A model generated the notes under the pieces. It saw only the letters and a list, made by a program, of their open reading frames with translations, had not been told where the DNA came from and ran no database searches. 64,000 bases of DNA from Labilibaculum antarcticum (GTDB lineage: Bacteria > Bacteroidota > Bacteroidia > Bacteroidales > Marinifilaceae): contig NZ_AP018042.1 of NCBI RefSeq assembly GCF_002356295.1, forward strand, positions 3,194,361 through 3,258,360. Direction: 5' to 3'. Shown one piece after another: positions 55,134 through 64,000 of the stretch (position 1 is its first letter; every line of letters starts with the position of its first letter). Both the position numbers and the translations under genes were made by a program.

Positions 55134-56597
55134 ATGTGTGAAGATCAAGATACCATTTCAGTTGGTACAGCCTCGTTCAAGTCAATTCTTTCGTTATGTA
55201 GCGAGAATACGATGGAAATTCCAGAATACCAACGTCCTTATGTTTGGAGTCAGGAGAAGGTTGATGAACTACTAGGGGATATAAAGGATTTTTATTACGA
55301 TGATCAAATGGTAAAAAGAGGCGCTAACTCAAATTACTATATGGGAGCCCTTCTCTTGCATCAGAAAGAGGACAAGCGTTTACAGATAATAGATGGACAA
55401 CAAAGAATAACCACACTCTTACTTCTTGATCATGCACTAAATGCTGATGAGAGTGTCTTGAGTCAAGCCAATGGAAATTTAAAGCTAAATTTTGATTCTC
55501 CTTTATCGAAAAAGAATATTCTGTCCAATTATGCTTTTGTTCAGAGTGATAAGAGCTTCTTAAAAACAGAGGACTATAAAAACCTATTAGATCATTTAGT
55601 TTTTACCATCATTATTAGCACTTCCGAAGATGATGCTTTTACATTCTTTGAGACTCAAAATAACCGTGGGGTAAAATTAAGTCCAGTTGATTATCTGAAA
55701 TCTTACCATCTGCGTGAATTAAAATCAGATGAGGACAAGCAAAAAGTATTTGCTAAACAATGGGATAAGGACAATCAAAATCAATTTCTGAATTTACTTT
55801 TCACAAAATTTGTTTGGCGTGCTCGTAAATGGAGAGGGAAAAATTTGTTCTATGAGAATCAGGATTTTATTCTAAATGAGTTTCAGAAACAAACGCATTC
55901 TGCAAATGGCTCTGTTCAGCTTTTCCCCAATCGAATTAATAGCCTAGCGAATTCATTGAGCTATTCGGTAGAGAGTGGTATGGCAGTACATACTTCGCCT
56001 ATTTCCATTCAAACCAGCGCTGAAAATTATCCTTTTTCAATTCGTCAGCCCATAGAAAAAGGACTTGCTTTTTTTCTGTTCACACAGAAATATGCAGCTG
56101 TCTATAAATACATATTCGAGCAAGAACATTTGCATGATAAGGAACTGAATGAAGCTCTTTGTTTTTACCGAGAAGTGTATTACAGGCATTCAGTATACCT
56201 CAAAGAGTTATTCAAGCTTTGTTTGGTGATGTACTACGATAAATTCGGATCACAACAGATTAATGATTTTGCTCTATGGTTAGATTACTTATTAGGTTCT
56301 TATCGGATACATCAGAAAAGTATAGTTGCTCAAACCCCAATCAAAATGTTGAGAGACGATATGTCTGAAAATTTATTGGATGTAATCGATAGAGCTTATT
56401 TACCACAAGAGGTATTTACATTCTTAAAGAACGTGACTGACCACTGGAAATATAGAGAGTTAAATTTTAAGAGTGAGTATGGGGTACAGGCGCAATACAA
56501 AAATCAGCTACTCGCTTATTACAAGCCAGATGATCAGGATAAAGATTTGTCGAACAAATTAAAATGGATAAATGATTTTATCACAAATAGAAAATAA
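55134..56597 (+). CDS. DUF262 (GmrS-like) protein 1
   Basis: The protein (487 residues from ATG 55134; a TTG nine codons upstream at 55107 is the other possible start) opens with a DUF262 ParB/Srx-like domain. It carries MEIPEYQRPYVWSQEKVDELLGDI and the nucleotide-binding motif IIDGQQRITTLLLL (DGQQR from residue 87), as in GmrSD and related type IV restriction proteins. The C-terminal half is helical, and I cannot find the DUF1524 HNH motif, so on its own it may act as a sensing NTPase-like partner. It overlaps the second DUF262 gene by 26 bases. Confidence 0.85.
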   Translation: MCEDQDTISVGTASFKSILSLCSENTMEIPEYQRPYVWSQEKVDELLGDIKDFYYDDQMVKRGANSNYYMGALLLHQKEDKRLQIIDGQQRITTLLLLDHALNADESVLSQANGNLKLNFDSPLSKKNILSNYAFVQSDKSFLKTEDYKNLLDHLVFTIIISTSEDDAFTFFETQNNRGVKLSPVDYLKSYHLRELKSDEDKQKVFAKQWDKDNQNQFLNLLFTKFVWRARKWRGKNLFYENQDFILNEFQKQTHSANGSVQLFPNRINSLANSLSYSVESGMAVHTSPISIQTSAENYPFSIRQPIEKGLAFFLFTQKYAAVYKYIFEQEHLHDKELNEALCFYREVYYRHSVYLKELFKLCLVMYYDKFGSQQINDFALWLDYLLGSYRIHQKSIVAQTPIKMLRDDMSENLLDVIDRAYLPQEVFTFLKNVTDHWKYRELNFKSEYGVQAQYKNQLLAYYKPDDQDKDLSNKLKWINDFITNRK

Positions 56598-58605
56598 ACC
56601 GTTGGATATAAAATCGGAATTAGTAACGCTTCAATCTTATACGGAGAGGAACTCATTTTTTAACATCCCAATTTATCAACGTTTGTATGTTTGGAACGAG
56701 GTGCAAATCAATACTTTATTGTGGGATTTGCACAATGCTATAAATGAGAAGTCATACTACTTAGGTGGTATCATGCTCTCGAAAAATACTGATAATTACG
56801 ATTTAATTGATGGACAGCAGCGTTTTACAACCTTATGGCTGATTGGTTATGTGTTAAAAAATGCACTAAGTGATTTTCTCTATTTTATAGAGAATAAAGA
56901 AAAGAGAGGGCGAATTACTTTCTCCATTAGGGATTTTGCCAATGAATATTTCCAAAACCCAAGTCAACAAGTATTTTCAGATAAAGATGCAGAGCAGGAA
57001 CTACAACCAGTAACCGAAGCATTAAAAACAATTACACGCTTTTTCGAAGAGAATAATATTTCTGAAGAGGAAAAAGAGAAACTTTCTGAATTCATCTTTA
57101 AAAAAGTGCAACTTATAGCAACCACAATTCCGCCCTCTACAGATGAGAATCGTCTTTTTGAGGTAATGAATAATCGTGGAGTTCAATTGCAACATCATGA
57201 AATATTGAAAGGCGAACTACTGAATGAAATTAAATTCGATGAAGATTATTTTGTGTATGCAAAACTATGGGAAGCATGCTCCCTTATGGATGAGTATATT
57301 GAAAAGAACATCAAGGAAGTAGCTGGGTTAAGTTGGAAGGAGCTAACCTTTTCTTCAGACGAGGAAGAAAGAGAAGTTGGCTTACCAACTGATATTAAAA
57401 GTATAATTAGAACAAAGTTATCTTCGAAGAATCGGAATGATGCAGATCGTTCCAGCTTGTTGAAAATTCTTACAGAGAACAAGTGGGAAGAGCCCGATGA
57501 AAACGAAGAAGATTATGGATATGATTCAGGACAGATAAGAAGTATAATTTCTTTTCCCATGTTTCTACTTCATTGTTTGAGAGTATTTCTTTTTAAAAAA
57601 CAGAAAGAAGGATTTAAAGTCAATAACATTGAAATTAAGGAGAAGAAAATGCTTCAAATATTCCACGAAAGCTTTTTTCAATTTATTAAATCGAGTGGAA
57701 TACCGCGAGCGGAATTAGTAAAGGAGTTTTTGGATTTACTTTGGCTTGCGAGAGTTCAATTCGACAAGCAGGTTATTAAGTGGGTGCAAAACGAGGATAC
57801 CGAACGTCATTCCATTAAGCGCCTATATCTAAATAAGGATGCTCTTCAGAGAAGAGAATTAGATACAAACGAAGGCTTCGCTCTCTTGCAAAGCATGTTG
57901 TATCATTCTCAACAAATTGTAACTCACTATTGGTTAACTCCTTTTCTTTACCATTTAACCCAAAATAATGGAACAAAGGCGAATTATAATTATTTGAGAA
58001 AGCTTGATAACGCGATGTTTTGCTCTAATATTCAAGGTGATCTTCGTGAAAGAAGTTGGGAGCTAATAGGAAAAGACTTGAATAATATAGAGTATGATAT
58101 TAATGTCTTGGATAAGCATAAAGGTACGGGCTATTGGAGTTACTGGTTTTACAAACTGGATTTTATTCTTTGGTATTATAGAACTAATTTTTTATTGTTT
58201 GAAGGATTTTTGGATCAACAAGATCAATGGAATGAATATCGAATGACTGCTAAAAATTCAGTAGAACACATTTCACCTCAAAATCCTAAGGACTACGATG
58301 ACAATCTAGTTTGGAATGAAAAAGATTCTGTAGAAAATAAGAATAGGAAAATAAATGATTTTGGAAACCTGGTATTATTGGCGAAGAACATTAATTCAGA
58401 ATATTCAAATAAAATTTTCACAGTCAAAAAAAGTGAATTCGAAGCTAAATCTAAGAGTAAGAGAATTGATTCTTTAAAATCAGCATTAATTTTTGAACAT
58501 AGAATTTGGAGTTGGGAGAAATGTCAGGCTCATAGAGAAAAAATGAAAGATTTATTCAATAAGTATTTATTGGAAACAAGATCATCAAACAATAACTTAA
58601 ACTAG
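56572..58605 (+). CDS. DUF262-DUF1524 (GmrSD-like) protein 2, HNH nuclease
   Basis: The 677-residue protein has an N-terminal DUF262 domain (FFNIPIYQRLYVWNEVQINTLL, DLIDGQQRFTTLWLIG with Asp80) and a C-terminal DUF1524 HNH-type nuclease signature (NSVEHISPQNP with His566, later INDFGNLVLL). GmrSD and related proteins degrade modified phage DNA in an NTP-dependent way; other DUF262-DUF1524 proteins take part in phosphorothioate-based defence. The gene overlaps its partner upstream and ends five bases before hsdR. It could be a type IV module guarding against phages that escape type I restriction by modification. Confidence 0.86.
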   Translation: MILSQIENKPLDIKSELVTLQSYTERNSFFNIPIYQRLYVWNEVQINTLLWDLHNAINEKSYYLGGIMLSKNTDNYDLIDGQQRFTTLWLIGYVLKNALSDFLYFIENKEKRGRITFSIRDFANEYFQNPSQQVFSDKDAEQELQPVTEALKTITRFFEENNISEEEKEKLSEFIFKKVQLIATTIPPSTDENRLFEVMNNRGVQLQHHEILKGELLNEIKFDEDYFVYAKLWEACSLMDEYIEKNIKEVAGLSWKELTFSSDEEEREVGLPTDIKSIIRTKLSSKNRNDADRSSLLKILTENKWEEPDENEEDYGYDSGQIRSIISFPMFLLHCLRVFLFKKQKEGFKVNNIEIKEKKMLQIFHESFFQFIKSSGIPRAELVKEFLDLLWLARVQFDKQVIKWVQNEDTERHSIKRLYLNKDALQRRELDTNEGFALLQSMLYHSQQIVTHYWLTPFLYHLTQNNGTKANYNYLRKLDNAMFCSNIQGDLRERSWELIGKDLNNIEYDINVLDKHKGTGYWSYWFYKLDFILWYYRTNFLLFEGFLDQQDQWNEYRMTAKNSVEHISPQNPKDYDDNLVWNEKDSVENKNRKINDFGNLVLLAKNINSEYSNKIFTVKKSEFEAKSKSKRIDSLKSALIFEHRIWSWEKCQAHREKMKDLFNKYLLETRSSNNNLN

Positions 58606-58610
58606 TAACA

Positions 58611-61600
58611 ATGGCAACAGGAATTCATACCGAATTAACATTCGAAGCAGCGATAGAAGCTTCTTTACTGGAAAACGGAGGATATACCAAAGGGCACTCC
58701 ACCGATTTTGATGTCGATTTAGGCATGTTCCCTGTTTACGTCATTGAGTTTTTAAAAGCATCTCAACCCAAAGAGTGGGAGAAGATTAACAACATACATA
58801 AATCAGATGTAGAGAAAAAGGTGATTCAACGCCTAATTAAAGAGCTTGATTTGCGTGGGACTCTCGATGTGCTTCGTAATGGCTTTATCGATTATGGGGT
58901 GAAATTTAAAATGGCATTTTTCCGCCCGGAGAGTACTTTAAATCCAGAATCCGAAATTCTCTACCGAAAGAATCACCTATCGGTCACCAGACAATTGTAT
59001 TACGAACGTCAGGGCAATAACTCTTTAGATATGGTATTATCCTTGAATGGATTGCCAATAGCCACTATAGAGCTCAAAAATCAATTCTCAGGGCAAAACG
59101 TAAACAATGCGAAAAAGCAGTATGCTTACGACCGAGAATCCAAAGAGCCAATCTTTCAGTTCAAAAAAAGATCCTTGGTTCATTTTGCCGTTGATACTGA
59201 TGAGTGTTTTATGACAACCCGCTTGTCAGGCAAAAAGACAAGATATCTTCCATTCAATTTAGGATATCGAAATGGTGCTGGTAATCCTCCAAACAAAGAG
59301 GGATATCGTACCGCATATCTTTGGGAATATGTATTTGCCAAGGATAGTTTCATGGATATCATTGCCAAGTTCCTGCACCTTAACGTGGAGGAATTCGAGC
59401 TGAATGGCATAAAAAAGAAGAAAGAGACCATGATATTCCCCCGCTTTCATCAAATGGAAGTGGTTCGTAAACTCACCCACGATGCAAGAGTAAAGGGAGC
59501 CGGTACCAACTACCTGATTCAGCATTCAGCTGGTTCTGGAAAATCCAACTCCATTGCCTGGCTGTCCTACCGTTTATCGAGCTTACACAATTCAAGCAAC
59601 GGGAGGGTTTTCGATTCTGTGATTGTTATTACCGATCGTAGAGTGCTCGACGATCAATTGCAAAAAACAATCTATCAGTTCGATCACAAAGATGGGGTTG
59701 TGCAAAAAATCGATAAAGATTCCCAACAACTGGCCGATGCCATCGAAGCAGGTTCGAATATCATCATTACCACACTCCAAAAATTTCCATTCATACTGGA
59801 TAAAATCGGGGAATTGCCTTCTCGTAAATATGCGGTCATTATCGACGAGGCGCACTCATCACAGGGAGGTGAAGCAAGCAAGAAATTGAAGGAAGTGCTG
59901 TCAGCCAAATCACTTGAAGAAGCTGCAAAAGAAGAATTGTATTCAGGTTTGGATCAGGATGCCGAGGATGAAATCAGAAAATCGATGGAAGCCAGAGGCA
60001 AACAAAACAACCTGAGCTTCTTTGCATTTACAGCCACTCCAAAAGCCAAAACCGTTGAAGTGTTTGGGACACCAAATGCTGAAGGTTTGCCACAACCTTT
60101 TCATCTGTACAGTATGAAACAAGCCATCGAAGAGGGGTTTATTTTGGATGTGCTTAAGAATTACACAACTTACAAGACTTACTTCAAGCTCTCCAAAGAG
60201 ATCGAAGACGACCCAAATGTAAATAAGAAACAGGCCGCAAGAGCGATTGGACGATTCCTATCCTTGCATCCTCACAATTTGGCACAAAAAACTGAAGTGA
60301 TGGTCGAACACTTCCGTCAGATCGTATCAAAAAAGATTGGCGGCAAGGCGAAAGCAATGCTCGTTACGGGATCTCGATTGCATGCGGTTCGATACAAGGA
60401 AGAATTTGACAAATACATTAAAGACAAGGGATACAACGACATTAAAACGCTGGTTGCTTTCTCAGGGAAAGTAATTTACGACAACTATCCCGAAGGTGTA
60501 ACAGAAGTAGGGCTAAATGGCTTCAAGGAAAAAGAGTTGCCGAAAAAATTTAGCTCAAACGAATACCAGTTACTTTTGGTGGCCGACAAGTATCAAACAG
60601 GATTCGATCAGCCCCTATTGCACACCATGTATGTCGATAAGATCTTATCGGGTGTAAAGTGTGTGCAAACTTTGTCCCGTTTAAATCGCATGTGTGAAGG
60701 GAAAGAAGATACCTTTATATTGGATTTTGCAAACGAAACAGAAACCATCCTTGAATCCTTTCAACCCTATTTCGAGCTCACAAATGTGAAGGAAACTACT
60801 GATCCCAATCACCTATACGATTTAAAGGGAGAGATTGAGAAAGCACAGATCATTTGGCAAACCGAAATTGATAACTTTTGCAACGTCTTTTTCAAATCAG
60901 CAAAAGTTCTTTCAGTTAAAGAACAGGGCAAACTAAATGCTTACGTCGACCCTGCAGTGGAACGATTCAAACAATTGCCCGAAGAGAATTCAAAAGAGGA
61001 TGTTTTAGGCACCGAAATCACACAGGAAAATTTAAAGCATGCATTACAATCCTTCACACGGCTGTATTCGTTCTTAACTCAAATCATGCCTTTTTCCGAT
61101 GTCGATTTAGAGAAGCTTTTTACCTATGCTAAATTTCTATTAAAGAAATTACCAAGAATAAATCAAGCGGATCGCTTCAAACTGGGCGATGAAGTCGCTC
61201 TTGAATATTACCGCTTGCAAAAAATAGCCGACCAGGATATTGTAATGGAAAGTCAAGGGGAATATGGTTTGGATGGCAAAAGCGAGGCAGGTATTCGACT
61301 TGGAAACAAAGATGAAGATGCAGCCCTGTCCGAAATTATTGATCTCTTGAACAAACGCTTCAGCACTGAGTTCGCCGAAGCAGACAAATTATTTTTCGAT
61401 CAGATTGAAGCCGAACTGATAGCTGATCAAAAACTATCAGAACAGGCCCGAAACAATACAAAAGAAAATTTCAAATATGGCTTCGAAGAGGTCTTTATGG
61501 ACAAGCTTATCGAACGCATGGAACAAAACCAGGACATCTTCTCAAAAATGATGGATGATAAAGAATTTGGAGGTCTCGTTCGCAATTACATGCTCGAAAA

Positions 61601-61631
61601 AGTGTTCAGTAAATTAAATATTAATCCTTAA
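58611..61631 (+). CDS. hsdR: type I restriction endonuclease subunit HsdR
   Basis: The 1006-residue protein has the HsdR order. An N-terminal PD-(D/E)XK nuclease carries Asp140 in LDMVLSLNG and Glu154-x-Lys156 in TIELKNQ. An SF2 translocase follows with Walker A AGSGKS (307-312) and the DEAH box at 412-415, motif III-like FTATP, and QTGFDQP with QTLSRLNR in the second RecA domain, then a helical C-terminal domain. It reels DNA in an ATP-dependent manner and cuts on collision. It completes the type I system, although six genes lie between hsdM and it. Confidence 0.96.
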   Translation: MATGIHTELTFEAAIEASLLENGGYTKGHSTDFDVDLGMFPVYVIEFLKASQPKEWEKINNIHKSDVEKKVIQRLIKELDLRGTLDVLRNGFIDYGVKFKMAFFRPESTLNPESEILYRKNHLSVTRQLYYERQGNNSLDMVLSLNGLPIATIELKNQFSGQNVNNAKKQYAYDRESKEPIFQFKKRSLVHFAVDTDECFMTTRLSGKKTRYLPFNLGYRNGAGNPPNKEGYRTAYLWEYVFAKDSFMDIIAKFLHLNVEEFELNGIKKKKETMIFPRFHQMEVVRKLTHDARVKGAGTNYLIQHSAGSGKSNSIAWLSYRLSSLHNSSNGRVFDSVIVITDRRVLDDQLQKTIYQFDHKDGVVQKIDKDSQQLADAIEAGSNIIITTLQKFPFILDKIGELPSRKYAVIIDEAHSSQGGEASKKLKEVLSAKSLEEAAKEELYSGLDQDAEDEIRKSMEARGKQNNLSFFAFTATPKAKTVEVFGTPNAEGLPQPFHLYSMKQAIEEGFILDVLKNYTTYKTYFKLSKEIEDDPNVNKKQAARAIGRFLSLHPHNLAQKTEVMVEHFRQIVSKKIGGKAKAMLVTGSRLHAVRYKEEFDKYIKDKGYNDIKTLVAFSGKVIYDNYPEGVTEVGLNGFKEKELPKKFSSNEYQLLLVADKYQTGFDQPLLHTMYVDKILSGVKCVQTLSRLNRMCEGKEDTFILDFANETETILESFQPYFELTNVKETTDPNHLYDLKGEIEKAQIIWQTEIDNFCNVFFKSAKVLSVKEQGKLNAYVDPAVERFKQLPEENSKEDVLGTEITQENLKHALQSFTRLYSFLTQIMPFSDVDLEKLFTYAKFLLKKLPRINQADRFKLGDEVALEYYRLQKIADQDIVMESQGEYGLDGKSEAGIRLGNKDEDAALSEIIDLLNKRFSTEFAEADKLFFDQIEAELIADQKLSEQARNNTKENFKYGFEEVFMDKLIERMEQNQDIFSKMMDDKEFGGLVRNYMLEKVFSKLNINP

Positions 61632-61679
61632 AGGGGTAGTAAATCAAATAATTTAAAACATTAAATAAGAAAAAATTAC

Positions 61680-62099
61680 ATGCATAGATTAAGAATTATT
61701 TTATCTTTTTTCATGGTTACTATACTGATCTCCTGTTCAGATAAAGATTCGAAGTTAGAAGATTTGGTTGATGAAAAGATTGAGAACATGACCGATAAAG
61801 AGGTTGTGACAGATTTGTTAATTGCCAATAAGGTAGATTATATGCAACTTTCTCTGATTTTAAAATGTTCGCCTTCAACATTAAAGAGATTTCAATCTCG
61901 AGAGACAAGGGCTACTCAAATGGCAAGAAATGAATTGATTACTCTTTTAAATAAAGTAATTATTGAAGGAGGTGAAGTGTTTGATGATTTGGAATCAAAA
62001 GACGATCCATGGTATTATTGGATTCTATTTTGGAAATCTCAACCTGAGACCGAAGACAATTATGAATTTACCATTAATCCAATTTGGGAAGAATTATAG
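61680..62099 (+). CDS. small lipoprotein with HTH-like segment
   Basis: The 139-residue protein begins with a lipoprotein signal (hydrophobic run, ILISC with Cys19). Residues about 44-85 (VDYMQLSLILKCSPSTLKRFQSRE) resemble a helix-turn-helix of DNA-binding proteins, although the lipobox would place the domain outside the cytoplasm. The next gene has the same arrangement in its N-terminal part. It lies 48 bases behind hsdR and 12 before the next gene. Function unknown. Confidence 0.6.
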   Translation: MHRLRIILSFFMVTILISCSDKDSKLEDLVDEKIENMTDKEVVTDLLIANKVDYMQLSLILKCSPSTLKRFQSRETRATQMARNELITLLNKVIIEGGEVFDDLESKDDPWYYWILFWKSQPETEDNYEFTINPIWEEL

Positions 62100-62111
62100 A
62101 AAAAATAATTT

Positions 62112-63308
62112 ATGAAATATATTTTGGCAGTTCTTTTGGCTCTCGGCTTTATAGCTTGCAGTAGTAATAAAGAGAATAATGAGCTTATTAATAAGATAAT
62201 CGAAGATTCGAAAAGTAAGGACGTCTCATCCACAATCGTCCGGTACCTTATCAAAGAAGATATTGAACTTCAAACCATATCAAAAGCATTAGGATGCAAT
62301 GTTAGTCTTTTGTATTCAATTAATGAAGACAAGGTAAAACTAAACGAACAGGCTAGTGATAAAATTTTTGTCCTTTTTCAAGGATATTTGGATGATGGGA
62401 ATGAAATATTTGAAAAATATGAAAAGTATAGAAATACAAATAAAATAATCCCAGACCATCAATGGTTAACTGAATTTTCTAAGATTGACAAAATTCCAAG
62501 GGAAGAAGCTTTGTTACGTATTGAAATGTTTAGAAATGTGGAACATCGTAAACACCTTGAATTTGTAAGTGAATTAAAAGCAACATCTTTAGAATATTTT
62601 AAGCATCAGGTGGATATTCTTGTAGATGAAGAGTTTTCGATATTTTCATGGTTAGGTGAATTAAAAGATTTATGTTTTTTAGATCAGAAAGAGAGACGTG
62701 CAAAATGGGGCGAAAGAACAAAAGAGTATTTTAATCCGATCAACTATTACACCAAACTTCAGAATAATATTACGATTTATAATAATCAAATAAATGATCA
62801 GCGTAAATTAAATATATCTCGTGTAATTGGCACAAAACACAAGAACACAATTAAGAATAAATTGCTTAATGTGAGTGGTTTCCAGATGGAAAATAAGGTG
62901 ATTGATGCAATAATTGAAAAAAGTGATAATTATTCATTCATGTCTTTGTCTGAGACGATTCTAGATTTTATAACTGGGTATATAGTTGTTGGGATAATCT
63001 TTCTTCTTGGATTTTTAGGTTTGAAAATACACCCTTTATGGGTGTCTGGGCCATTGTGGGTAATTTCGATTGGAGGTTTTATTTATTTTGGTATTAAGAA
63101 TGAACAAAAGATTAGGGATTCCATAAATAGTCAGATCGAAAAAATTCATCAGGAACAAGATTTTAATTTCTTTGATAAATTTGATCAAAGTACGGATGTT
63201 TATTACAATACCATGATTGATATTGTGATGGTTAATCATGAATATGAATTGAAAACAGAAGAATATCAAAATCAAATTGAGAAAATCATTAGTTCATCAG
63301 AAGAATGA
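62112..63308 (+). CDS. lipoprotein with HTH-like segment and two membrane helices
   Basis: The 398-residue protein has a lipoprotein signal (FIACSSNK, Cys16), then a segment (about 38-96: VRYLIKEDIELQTISKALGCNVSLLYSI) that parallels the one in the preceding lipoprotein. A helical region is followed by a membrane hairpin at about 290-335 (ITGYIVVGIIFLLGFLGL, LWVISIGGFIYFGI) and a charged tail. Part of the body may therefore be exposed on either side of the membrane. Its stop codon overlaps the start of the next gene (ATGA). The function is unknown; the pair may be an envelope sensor or an immunity pair for the gene that follows. Confidence 0.62.
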   Translation: MKYILAVLLALGFIACSSNKENNELINKIIEDSKSKDVSSTIVRYLIKEDIELQTISKALGCNVSLLYSINEDKVKLNEQASDKIFVLFQGYLDDGNEIFEKYEKYRNTNKIIPDHQWLTEFSKIDKIPREEALLRIEMFRNVEHRKHLEFVSELKATSLEYFKHQVDILVDEEFSIFSWLGELKDLCFLDQKERRAKWGERTKEYFNPINYYTKLQNNITIYNNQINDQRKLNISRVIGTKHKNTIKNKLLNVSGFQMENKVIDAIIEKSDNYSFMSLSETILDFITGYIVVGIIFLLGFLGLKIHPLWVSGPLWVISIGGFIYFGIKNEQKIRDSINSQIEKIHQEQDFNFFDKFDQSTDVYYNTMIDIVMVNHEYELKTEEYQNQIEKIISSSEE

Positions 63309-64000
63309 AAATTACACAAGTAACTAGTGCTGTTGTTATGCTGTTGATTTTATCAGCTTGTACTAAAACAACTTTATTAAAGAAGATATTAGGAAAAGAA
63401 TCGAAAGAGCTTGCTGAATTAGTTACATCTGAATCTGCTGAGAAAATTGTAGGTAATTCAAATATGTCAGATTTGATATTGATCAGCATTAAATCTTTGG
63501 ATGGTAAACTCTCAAAGAAATTGACTCGCGATATTGCAGAGAATAAATCTCTGGTTGATTTGTTTAACGCTAATCCAGGTTTAATTAAAATATGGAAAAA
63601 GATAGCTCTATCTTCGGTGTCTTCTAATGCCAAGTATCTTAACTATTTAAATTCATTACCATCTGATAAATTTCTTTTTGAAGTTTCTGAAGGTGGTGTT
63701 TTATCTGTTTTCGATAATTCTAAACGAGAGCTTGCAAAGCTATTCCCTGATAAGGTAATTGCAAAATCAGGATTAAAGTTTAGTGATAATCTTTTAACTC
63801 CTGAAAAATACATTTGGAATGATTTATTAAATGGGAAGCTCATATCAAATCATCTTTATAAGGTGGATTCTTGGTTCTACCGAACTGATAAATTAGCAAG
63901 GGTATCTTCAATTCACGGCTCTGTTTTTCAACCTAAGCCAGCTTTAATAATTGATAAAGCAAAAGGTATTGCTTCAATTCCCAATGGTCCATGGGAACAG
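63305..64000 (+). CDS. lipoprotein, possible nuclease-type toxin (partial, runs off the window)
   Basis: The frame is open for 232 codons from ATG 63305 to the window end and overlaps the previous gene by four bases. A lipoprotein signal (LLILSACTK, Cys19) leads. Residues about 181-199 (NHLYKVDSWFYRTDKLARV) resemble the entry motif of the DNA/RNA non-specific endonuclease family found in secreted toxins (Y-x-V-..-Y-x-TD-x-x-GRV), with Ala in place of the usual Gly before the Arg. The nuclease core would lie beyond the window, so this is tentative. It seems co-transcribed with the two lipoproteins before it. Confidence 0.55.
   Translation, partial: MKITQVTSAVVMLLILSACTKTTLLKKILGKESKELAELVTSESAEKIVGNSNMSDLILISIKSLDGKLSKKLTRDIAENKSLVDLFNANPGLIKIWKKIALSSVSSNAKYLNYLNSLPSDKFLFEVSEGGVLSVFDNSKRELAKLFPDKVIAKSGLKFSDNLLTPEKYIWNDLLNGKLISNHLYKVDSWFYRTDKLARVSSIHGSVFQPKPALIIDKAKGIASIPNGPWEQ

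Overview
The window reads as an AT-rich chromosome segment from a marine or anaerobic member of Bacteroidota, most likely Bacteroidia near the Marinifilaceae/Marinilabiliales. That placement is inferred from the TAnnTTTG-type promoter matches, the large GH3 and GH30 glycosidases, a membrane-anchored TPR-HTH regulator, the MFS paralogues, and the Bacteroides-type MobC/relaxase pair. No rRNA, tRNA or CRISPR array was seen.

Bases 1-25400 are mostly chromosomal metabolism. In order they hold a pirin, a LacI regulator, RlmN, a ferredoxin-NADP reductase-like flavoprotein, a DUF4097 surface protein, a tandem triplication of MFS transporters each with its own terminator, nicotinate phosphoribosyltransferase, a D-threonine aldolase/D-serine dehydratase-like enzyme, a DUF2062 membrane protein and the dipeptidase PepD. 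A minus-strand uronate operon (25374 down to about 15790) follows: uxaC, kdgK, eda, an SDR-type uxuB, uxuA, a three-part TRAP transporter and a LacI regulator. Together these would import a hexuronate and convert glucuronate through fructuronate, mannonate, KDG and KDPG to pyruvate and glyceraldehyde-3-phosphate. Two palindromes and a candidate promoter lie upstream of uxaC.

Bases 25800-35000 hold a decayed hipBA locus (twin operators plus only the C-terminal half of HipA), an M20 amidohydrolase, a TPR-HTH regulator, and a GH30 and a GH3 enzyme. The GH30 leader carries an element of about 65 nt that also lies upstream of the pirin gene.

Bases 35000-39577 form a gene-poor stretch with a mobilization module: a candidate oriT rich in inverted repeats, mobC, a relaxase and a membrane accessory protein. 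No integrase is visible.

Bases 39578-64000 are a co-directional defence island. Its first part looks like an unusual Zorya-related operon: a 1725-residue SF1 helicase with a C-terminal nuclease and a GyrA-CTD-like tail, a TPR/coiled-coil protein ending in a DarT-like ADP-ribosyltransferase domain, ZorA-like and ZorB-like proton-channel proteins, and an ADP-ribosylglycohydrolase with a Tudor-like tail. I know of no named system with this combination and take it as the main candidate for an undescribed system. It runs into a complete type I restriction-modification locus (hsdM, hsdS, hsdR) that carries an embedded cassette: an unknown gene, a PD-(D/E)XK-like protein, an alpha-helical protein and two DUF262 (GmrSD-like) proteins. 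Behind it lies a cluster of three lipoproteins. Two share an HTH-like segment, and the third, cut by the window end, may be a nuclease-type protein.
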